DNA of 29,241 nt from Desulfuromonas sp. Lineage in GTDB: Bacteria; Desulfobacterota; Desulfuromonadia; Desulfuromonadales; SZUA-401. Shown here one piece after another: positions 23,926-29,241 of this stretch. Where the stretch lies: positions 1 through 29,241 of the forward strand of contig PKUI01000151.1 in assembly GCA_002869605.1 (NCBI GenBank), given 5' to 3'. The position numbers were made by a program, and so were the translations under genes. Under the pieces are notes generated by a model. That model was not told the DNA's origin and searched no databases. It was given only the letters and a program-made list of their open reading frames with translations. How positions within the stretch are numbered: position 1 is the stretch's first letter; every line of letters starts with the position of its first letter.

Positions 23926-24222
23926 TCAATCTCCGTAGACCAGCACGGTACGACGTACGTAGGCACCGAACAGGACGCTGACCACCTCAACGTCCGCATG
24001 TTTCATCACCTTGATCTCGCCGTCTTGTGCCGCAGCGGCATAACTGCCGTCGCCCCATGCCACCAGCCACAGGATGCAGTGGTTACTGGCCTTGCCGAGT
24101 TTGCTGCCGAGCTCGGTGTTGTCGAGGTTGTCGTCGTACGGGGAGCGGGTGTGCACGTAGGCGCAGGAAGAGAGAGAGATTAGTAGTAAGCCGAGACAGG
24201 TCAGTTTGAGAATCGAGGTCAT
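23926..24222 (-). CDS. TRL-like small lipoprotein
   Basis: The 98-residue product begins with a signal peptide and lipobox (LISLSSC) and so should be lipid-anchored. The mature part contains LGSKLGKASNHCILWLVAWGDGSYAAAA split over residues about 39-66, then GEIKVMKHADVEVVSVLFG and a terminal VLVYGD, the pattern I associate with TRL-like proteins (GSK-G-A, GDaSy-AA, G-I-kv-h-vD). The function of that family is not known. TGGAG lies about 8 bases before the ATG. It is 18 bases after the third subunit gene, inside the pilus operon. Confidence 0.78.
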   Translation of the reverse strand: MTSILKLTCLGLLLISLSSCAYVHTRSPYDDNLDNTELGSKLGKASNHCILWLVAWGDGSYAAAAQDGEIKVMKHADVEVVSVLFGAYVRRTVLVYGD

Positions 24223-24240
24223 TGTGTGGCTCCAGGACGG

Positions 24241-24693
24241 TTACCAGAGAATGGTTGCGGTTAGGGTGTCCGAATAGAGTCCTGCTGGAACTGATTGTAG
24301 AGCTGGAATTCGGCCAAAGATGTTCAAGTTCCATGGGGTGTTTCGACCAACCGTACGAGTCAACGTGGTTGAACCTCCGGTCCCGTCGCCAAACAGGGTC
24401 GACATAGAGGCATTGGTATAAAGATTGTACAGGAGAGTACCGGGTCCCGTCATGGTTCTTTGACCGAAGGAGCCAGAATTGCCAGCGCTGAGCTGAACCT
24501 CAACCACGAATGGTTGCTTGGGCTTACAGTTGATGGAGAGCGTTGAGGTTGAATCGAGCGGAGAAGGATTAAGGGTGTCATAGCTGCCAAACGTCAGTGG
24601 CGTTGCCGTAATATTACACTGGGCTCCCCAGGCTGAGGGGAGTCCCGTCAGCGTGAACATCATTAGAAGAAATAGGATAGATGGTTTTGTCAT
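24241..24693 (-). CDS. Spore coat U domain subunit, possible single-domain pilus tip protein
   Basis: The 150-residue secreted protein has a signal peptide ending near SAWGA, after which the mature chain starts directly with QCNITATPLTFGSYD, the first Cys strand. The second Cys is in LSINCKPK, and the end GLYSDTLTATILW matches the family pattern G-x-Y-x-D-T-[VIL]-T. The other two subunits carry an extra alternating strand before the first Cys (donor strand), and this one does not. A subunit that cannot donate a strand is expected at the tip, as for CsuE in Csu pili, where the gene also follows the usher. CsuE has two domains; this protein has one. Confidence 0.8.
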   Translation of the reverse strand: MTKPSILFLLMMFTLTGLPSAWGAQCNITATPLTFGSYDTLNPSPLDSTSTLSINCKPKQPFVVEVQLSAGNSGSFGQRTMTGPGTLLYNLYTNASMSTLFGDGTGGSTTLTRTVGRNTPWNLNIFGRIPALQSVPAGLYSDTLTATILW

Positions 24694-24713
24694 GATGCCA
24701 GCCTTTTGAATGG

Positions 24714-27128
24714 CTATTCCTCAAGCGTAAGTACAATATCACCGACATCAATAAATAACTCGTCGGAGTCAGGTGTTTCAACGTTTATCTGATGGGTCTG
24801 ATCTTCATAGTGGACGATGAGTACGAGCGTCTCATGTTGATCTTGTGCACCGTTCTGTTCTGTTTGTGGGCAGCCCGACTGTAAGCGGGCAGGGGCGTGG
24901 AAGTCACTGGGGTCTACGTAGAATTCTCCGCCCTTACCGATATGCAGAGGGTAGCGTTCATCTTTAATTTGTACCTGTTGCACTGTATAGTCCAACGGCA
25001 CAGAATGCTGCTTGGCTATGAGCTTAAGACGCCCGATAATCGGTTGCAAATGTGTGGCCGGAAATTGCATGCAGCTGCCACTTCGATAGGGGGGCGCGAT
25101 GAGTTGTTGATTGAAGGGGATGGTATAGTTCATCGGGACTTGTCGGTCGTCAATGCTGACCTGATTGGTGTAGAAGGACTTGAGGTCAGGTATAAACAGA
25201 TAACCATCCTTGTTTGTCGTTCCAGAAGTACGGGAACTCTGCTTGACGGTTATGCCCTCGAGTTGATTAACAGAGACCAGAGCAAAGCTATCCGCAATCG
25301 GACGAGTAGCCCCCCAGTGTGAACCCACCGTTACCAGGGCGCCGCTGGCCGAGAGTCGATAAGACGTGCCTTCTTGGTAGCCACTGACGTTTTCCAGTTC
25401 AGCCTTGAAGATACCGTAGTGCGAATTCCATTGTCCGGAAGGGTTGAAGGTGATGGTCTTGCCAGTATCTTGATCTGTATGTTCCATATTGACACGATAA
25501 CCATAGCCTTCGCCCGCTGGTGGGCTGTCTTGAACCTGGAGAATCTCGGAGTTTGTATCCTGGCTGATGTCGGTCAGTAAGGAGATTTGAATATCCTGCC
25601 ATGGCGTATAGTTAAGATTCAGGAAAATAACGTCTTCGCTCTCAGCCTGTTCTTTGTGACGGAGAGAACTGGTCATGGAGATCCCGTTGGTGATGCGCCG
25701 ATTGTAACTGACCGAATAGAGCGTCTGGTCGTCTCCGATATGTTTTTGTTGATCATAGATGTCAAAGGAAAGCGAACCATGGCCGGGAAATACGAAGCCG
25801 AGGCCAATGGCACTAACGGTTTCAGTAAGGTCGCTGGGTGTTTCGTCATCAGTCAGGCGTCGATAGCCTTCATCGAAATATTGCACGAGAGCCCGGGCGT
25901 TAAAATGTCGTGCCAGATACTTGTACTCGAATGATAGAGCCATGCCGCTGTTGTCGTAGCCACTGCTACCACCAACCTCAATATCCATGACACCGTAGGG
26001 GCCTAAAAGCGACATGAACATGGCTCGGGCATTGAAAAGATCAGAAGACCCTTCAATGGCGCCGCCGAGGTTGAGGATGTCCTTTAGCCCGTAGCGATGC
26101 TCTGCCTGGTATACTGAGGCGCCGTAGTCATTGCTCTCGCTGCCAAAGCTTTCACGCAGGGTGCCTGCGCTGTAATTAAACTGATGCCCCCCTTTCTTGA
26201 GCAGCGAATCCTCAATGTAGAAAGGATGCTCGATGCGACGTTCGTTCCCAAAGGCGTCGGTGATAACAACCTCCAGCATTCCGGCACCGGAGCTATGGAG
26301 AATATTGTCCAGGGAATATGGCCCCGGGGGGAGGTTTTCGGTGTAGATCTCCGTTCCATCGAGAAATACCTGAACCTTGGAGGGGGTCGTCAGTTCACCG
26401 GAATAGCCGGTTGTTGCATATTCAATGAAATAGGGGGCGATATCGTAATTGCGTGAAAAGTTGACCCCGCCAAGGTTAAGCCGGCTGCCGAGTTTGCCAG
26501 CCGTCGAAAAGAAGTCACCCACTTGTAGACGGTTCAGATTGCTTCGGTTGTCGTAAGAAAGGCCACTCATCAGGCGTACATACTTTTGTTCCTCTGAATA
26601 GTCCGAGAAGAGCGCATTGGCTAGAAACAGGGTGTCTAGATAGCGAAAGCCGAGCTCATGAGGGACTTCGATGCGATCCCTGTCCGTGATCCCATCGTAA
26701 TAATAGTTAACTCCGTAATTGAAGAACAGGCTTGTGTCGCGCGGATACAGGATGTTTTTCGTGAGCTGTGGTTCCAGGTTGATGGATTTGGCTGGCAGCC
26801 GTTTTGGGTCCACCGGGAGGTTCAGTGTCAGAGATGCCTCATCCAGGGAGAGAGGGGCAACACAGAGACTGCTGAGGGAGATAAATGTTTCGCCTTGAAT
26901 TGCCACGCTGGAGGGTTCCTCTCCCAGGAGTTCAAGGGTGCGAAAATCATCCGGGCGCATCAGGAAGTCGCCACTTGTTGTGAGCTCAAGGATAAACGCC
27001 CCCCGATTCATGCCGTTGATGGATATTTCGGCAATAAGGGGCTCGCTCCACGCCGGAGTAGACAACAGACTCAGGAACGAAAGGATGTAAATCAGTCGTC
27101 TGTGTGGTCTGCAGCTCAAAGAGGTCAT
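24714..27128 (-). CDS. Outer-membrane usher of a chaperone-usher pilus
   Basis: The pore that assembles and secretes the pilus. The 804 residues have a signal peptide (to about residue 29), an N-terminal periplasmic domain with IAEISINGMNRGAFILE, a large barrel with many aromatic-ended strands, and the usher signature VFLDGTEIYTENLPPGPYSL with GMLEVVITDAFGNER. The segment around LEGITVKQSSRTSGTTNKDGY and FIPDLKSFYTNQV fits the archaic (Csu-type) usher class. The C-terminal region has two cysteines (GSCMQF and SGCPQ). No good ribosome-binding site precedes the ATG; 22 bases after the chaperone stop, translation may be coupled. About the usual length for archaic ushers. Confidence 0.93.
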   Translation of the reverse strand: MTSLSCRPHRRLIYILSFLSLLSTPAWSEPLIAEISINGMNRGAFILELTTSGDFLMRPDDFRTLELLGEEPSSVAIQGETFISLSSLCVAPLSLDEASLTLNLPVDPKRLPAKSINLEPQLTKNILYPRDTSLFFNYGVNYYYDGITDRDRIEVPHELGFRYLDTLFLANALFSDYSEEQKYVRLMSGLSYDNRSNLNRLQVGDFFSTAGKLGSRLNLGGVNFSRNYDIAPYFIEYATTGYSGELTTPSKVQVFLDGTEIYTENLPPGPYSLDNILHSSGAGMLEVVITDAFGNERRIEHPFYIEDSLLKKGGHQFNYSAGTLRESFGSESNDYGASVYQAEHRYGLKDILNLGGAIEGSSDLFNARAMFMSLLGPYGVMDIEVGGSSGYDNSGMALSFEYKYLARHFNARALVQYFDEGYRRLTDDETPSDLTETVSAIGLGFVFPGHGSLSFDIYDQQKHIGDDQTLYSVSYNRRITNGISMTSSLRHKEQAESEDVIFLNLNYTPWQDIQISLLTDISQDTNSEILQVQDSPPAGEGYGYRVNMEHTDQDTGKTITFNPSGQWNSHYGIFKAELENVSGYQEGTSYRLSASGALVTVGSHWGATRPIADSFALVSVNQLEGITVKQSSRTSGTTNKDGYLFIPDLKSFYTNQVSIDDRQVPMNYTIPFNQQLIAPPYRSGSCMQFPATHLQPIIGRLKLIAKQHSVPLDYTVQQVQIKDERYPLHIGKGGEFYVDPSDFHAPARLQSGCPQTEQNGAQDQHETLVLIVHYEDQTHQINVETPDSDELFIDVGDIVLTLEE

Positions 27129-27150
27129 GGGTATGTAGGAGTGCTAGGGG

Positions 27151-27906
27151 TCAGCTTCCATCGTGGCAGGAGTAGGAACCTGCCGGGAGTTTTTCAAGGA
27201 TGTCCAGGTATTGGCCATCCACCTCAAGCTGAATCTCTGCGGCCTTGCGACAATCATTGGCGTCGATCGGAATGGTGTAAGTCCGCTGTGCGCCGGTTAA
27301 CAGGTACCAGCCGTCTTTCTTGTAGCGGAAGACCTCCTGGCCGTCACTTGCCAGGCCGACTGCTGAGAGGGATACGGGGCGGGTATGTGAGTTGCCGGTA
27401 TTGAGCAGGGTTGCTGATAGTAGACCGTTGTTGAGGCTAAGTTTGGAGGCTTCCATGCTGCGTTGGGGCTCCAGCGGGGTAACAAAGACCGGGATTCCGA
27501 AACGAACCTTGACGTTAATCTTAGTGCCGCTGGCGTCTTGCGCAGAGGGGATCTCTTCAACAAACAAACGGTAGGTTTTTTCCGTGTCGGTAGCAGGTAC
27601 CTTGACCCCGGCACGGATGATTCGTTCCTTATGGGGTTCAACGGTCAAAATGTGCGGGAAGAAGATCAGGTCCTCGGTCGGGGAAAAGAGGTCCTTGCTG
27701 CTGGCATCTTGCGTCCATAGGGTAGCGTTGACCTGAAACGTGATACTGTGGTCACTGCTATTGATGACTGTCACTGCGCCGTTTTTAGCACGTGCATTCA
27801 GGTCGATGCGGATGGGTTTAATCCGCCAATCCGCTGCCTCGGTAAGCACGGGAGTGGTGATCAGCAGTATGGCGATCAGGATGAATCTAAGACGAGGATT
27901 GTTCAT
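27151..27906 (-). CDS. Periplasmic pilus chaperone, PapD/CsuC-like
   Basis: Folds pilus subunits and caps them by donor-strand complementation. The 251 residues start with a signal peptide (to about TEA), then an immunoglobulin-like domain with IKPIRIDLNARAKNGAVTVINS and the conserved FFPHILTVEPHKERIIRAG (about 91-109), followed by LFVEEIP and a second domain. The C-terminus has two cysteines (DCRKA and YSCHDGS), a feature of non-classical chaperones. The start ATG at 27906 yields the signal peptide directly; a frame extending to 27969 does not. It lies between pilin and usher genes, as in csu loci. Confidence 0.88.
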   Translation of the reverse strand: MNNPRLRFILIAILLITTPVLTEAADWRIKPIRIDLNARAKNGAVTVINSSDHSITFQVNATLWTQDASSKDLFSPTEDLIFFPHILTVEPHKERIIRAGVKVPATDTEKTYRLFVEEIPSAQDASGTKINVKVRFGIPVFVTPLEPQRSMEASKLSLNNGLLSATLLNTGNSHTRPVSLSAVGLASDGQEVFRYKKDGWYLLTGAQRTYTIPIDANDCRKAAEIQLEVDGQYLDILEKLPAGSYSCHDGS

Positions 27907-27969
27907 GACGCCCAATATACGTGATGAGGGTGGATTAGTAAATGTACAAATGTCATCGAGAGATTGCAA

Positions 27970-28455
27970 CTAGGGAATAATGCTGATGGTTATCGTGTCC
28001 GCATAGTCGCCGGCGATGGAGGTCTGGTAGTCGGAGCCGAGGATCGTGCCGTCAATGGTCAGGGTCTGGTTGACGTTCTTTGGGATCGTTCCGGATAAGG
28101 TCGAGAGGCTGATGCTGTACGGAATATAGTTGCCGGGGTTGGTCAGGTGTTGCATTTGTGGGGAACCTGCACCCAAGGGGGATAGTCCGTCATCCGGGGT
28201 GATCTGATAGGTTGCCGGATTCGCACTCCCCTGGCAGCGGAAGGTCAGGGAGGTTGACATGTTGACTGTTACCGGGTTGCCGGGGTCAAGGCTACCAAAG
28301 GCGAGGGTGCTGCTGGTGGTGACGAAGCGGCAGACGCTCTTTGACAGGACTACTGCCGAGAGGTTAACGACACCGTTAAATGCGGCCAGGCAGGGGGATG
28401 CAAGCAGGGACAGGCCGAGGGTTGCCAGCAGGCTATGTCGAAGCAGCTGTTTCAT
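27970..28455 (-). CDS. Spore coat U domain pilin subunit (second)
   Basis: A 161-residue secreted subunit. The signal peptide ends near CLAA, and the mature chain begins with an alternating strand (FNGVVNLSAVV) suited to donor-strand exchange, then the first Cys (SVCRFVTTSSTLAFG) and the second (LTFRCQGS). The ending GDYADTITISIIP fits the family. Probably a minor pilin or adaptor: it shares its fold but has little close sequence similarity to the first pilin. It follows the first pilin after 54 bases containing a stable hairpin. Confidence 0.85.
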   Translation of the reverse strand: MKQLLRHSLLATLGLSLLASPCLAAFNGVVNLSAVVLSKSVCRFVTTSSTLAFGSLDPGNPVTVNMSTSLTFRCQGSANPATYQITPDDGLSPLGAGSPQMQHLTNPGNYIPYSISLSTLSGTIPKNVNQTLTIDGTILGSDYQTSIAGDYADTITISIIP

Positions 28456-28470
28456 GGCAGGCCCCGAATA

Positions 28471-28496
28471 GGTGCCGGAGCGGTCACTCCGGCACC
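28471..28496 (-). other. Stable intercistronic hairpin between the two pilin genes
   Basis: A perfect 10-bp inverted repeat, GGTGCCGGAG (28471-28480) with CTCCGGCACC (28487-28496), has a 6-base loop and lies wholly in the 54-base gap between the first and second pilin genes. There is no T-run, so it is more likely an mRNA-stabilising or partial-attenuation element that raises the first pilin relative to later genes. Confidence 0.7.
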
Positions 28497-28509
28497 CACC
28501 TGGAATGGA

Positions 28510-28953
28510 CTAGGGAAGGAAGCTGAAGGTCACTGTGTCGGCATAGGTGCCCGCAGGTGCCGTCTCGAAGTTGGCAAAGGGAATGTCAATGTCGATCGTC
28601 AATGGATTCGCTGTGCCGGTGCCGGTACCGGTAGACGTGTAGGTTAAGCCGTACACGATGGTGTTGCCTAAGCCGTCATCGAGCTCATAGGTGTTCAAAA
28701 TGCCTCCGTCGTCCCCAATGTTGTAGGTTACGCCAGTGGTACAGGCAATCTGTATCGCACTTGATGTGCCGCTAACGGGCGTGCCGAGAGTCGGATCCAG
28801 GGTGGGGAGAGTAACGGAATCGGTTGCCGTAGTAAAAGAACAGGCAGGTATAACGGTTGCGCTGATGTCAAGAGTTGCTGTAGCTGCCGCCAGCGCGTTA
28901 CCGCTAACCAGCATGGTGGCCAGGGTCAAGAGTACGATAAGGGTGCGTTTCAT
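28510..28953 (-). CDS. Spore coat U domain pilin subunit (first, probably major)
   Basis: A 147-residue secreted pilin at the head of the operon. The signal peptide ends near ALAA; the mature chain starts with an alternating donor-strand-like segment (TATLDISATV), then Cys in IPACSFTTATDSVTLP and a second Cys in IQIACTTGV; the ending GTYADTVTFSFLP fits the family. The sequence is rich in Thr, Gly and Ala and nearly lacks Lys/Arg after the signal peptide, typical of major pilins of archaic pili. AGGAGG lies 7 bases before the ATG, the best site in the operon, consistent with high expression. Confidence 0.88.
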   Translation of the reverse strand: MKRTLIVLLTLATMLVSGNALAAATATLDISATVIPACSFTTATDSVTLPTLDPTLGTPVSGTSSAIQIACTTGVTYNIGDDGGILNTYELDDGLGNTIVYGLTYTSTGTGTGTANPLTIDIDIPFANFETAPAGTYADTVTFSFLP

Positions 28954-29000
28954 GGTGTAGCCTCCTACTTCTATGGTGTCTAAACGATATAGTGGACGCG

Positions 29001-29029
29001 TTATTAATTTATTAAACGTGAACAGTCAA
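29001..29029 (-). promoter_or_regulatory. Candidate sigma-70 promoter of the pilus operon
   Basis: On the minus strand TTGACT (29029-29024) is followed after 17 bases by TAATAA (29006-29001), 47 bases upstream of the first pilin start. Motif match only; it lies immediately downstream of a sigma-54-like element. Confidence 0.45.
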
Positions 29030-29039
29030 TAGGGTTTAG

Positions 29040-29056
29040 TGCAGTTTAAATGCCAA
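29040..29056 (-). promoter_or_regulatory. Candidate sigma-54 promoter of the pilus operon
   Basis: On the minus strand TTGGCATTTAAACTGCA keeps the GG and GC dinucleotides exactly 10 bases apart, as required at -24/-12, with two mismatches to TGGCAC-N5-TTGC. Initiation would fall near 29030, about 75 bases before the first pilin gene. Single-site matches of this kind occur by chance, so this is tentative. Confidence 0.35.
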
Positions 29057-29193
29057 GTATTGGGTTTTCTATAGGTCGTGGTTGTGAGGGGTGTCCACCC
29101 TAGATCTGGTGTATTGCGTGGGGTTTGACGGTAAATTGACGCGAAGGGCAGGGTTTAGTGTCGCAATAATGTCACACAGGGTGTGCAAAAAGG

Positions 29194-29241
29194 TTAGCGG
29201 GTAAAGAGTTCGACCGCGTCGCGCACGCTCTGCTGGTCGAA
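29194..29241 (-). CDS. Possible 3' end of a minus-strand gene cut by the window edge
   Basis: The last 48 bases read on the minus strand as 15 codons and a TAA stop (ending ...VRDAVELFTR). The composition is GC-rich and unlike the adjacent AT-rich intergenic stretch, which suggests coding sequence. Too short to identify. Confidence 0.4.
   Translation of the reverse strand, partial: FDQQSVRDAVELFTR

Noticed and set aside
23998..24407. Small plus-strand frames antisense to the lipoprotein and tip genes
   Set aside because: They overlap well-supported minus-strand genes with signal peptides, and their products look compositional (Arg/Cys-rich) rather than real.
1..29241. CRISPR arrays, insertion sequences, retroelement or defence islands
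   Set aside because: No regularly spaced repeats, transposase, reverse transcriptase or nuclease genes were seen on either strand.

Overview
The window reads as ordinary chromosome from a delta-type proteobacterium of the Desulfuromonadales/Geobacterales. Three things point there: the order ispE, tRNA-Gln, prs, rplY, pth, ychF, rpsF, rpsR, DUF2232 gene, rplI, dnaB; a membrane pyrophosphatase; and a citrate synthase of the eukaryote-like type known from Geobacteraceae. This assignment rests on gene content and recalled synteny, not on a search.

Layout. 1-10.3 kb is a dense plus-strand housekeeping block: isoprenoid precursor synthesis, PRPP synthesis, ribosomal proteins L25, S6, S18 and L9, peptidyl-tRNA hydrolase, a K+-dependent-type ion-pumping pyrophosphatase, the YchF ATPase and the replicative helicase. 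It ends at a bidirectional terminator. 10.4-10.8 kb holds a small minus-strand pair, a 92-aa zinc-ribbon protein translationally coupled to a 46-aa protein. After a 390-base AT-rich gap, 11.2-12.0 kb is a compact plus-strand run: an unknown 54-aa protein, a hotdog thioesterase and an unusual 2x[Fe-S] ferredoxin. An EttA-type ABC-F protein and a predicted outer-membrane barrel protein follow. 14.5-18.1 kb is a minus-strand dusB-ntrB-ntrC operon, tRNA modification plus a nitrogen-type two-component system. 18.4-23.5 kb carries citrate synthase, a minus-strand methyltransferase, an ArsP/YraQ-type permease, a XerC/D-type recombinase and a 2-Cys peroxiredoxin.

23.6-29.0 kb is the accessory part and the most interesting region: a seven-gene minus-strand operon for an archaic-type (spore coat U) chaperone-usher pilus. 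Its order is pilin, pilin, chaperone, usher, third spore-coat-U subunit, then two small lipoprotein genes that look like TRL-family proteins. The third subunit starts its mature sequence directly at the first Cys strand, with no visible donor-strand extension, so I infer it is a single-domain tip subunit. A stable hairpin after the first pilin gene and a possible sigma-54 promoter upstream suggest graded, regulated expression. The last 48 bases look like the 3' end of another minus-strand gene.

I found no insertion sequence, prophage, CRISPR array or clear novel defence system. The best candidates for something undescribed are the pilus operon with its appended lipoproteins and short tip subunit, the coupled zinc-ribbon/46-aa pair, the 54-aa/thioesterase/ferredoxin cassette, and a Cys/His cluster inserted in DnaB.
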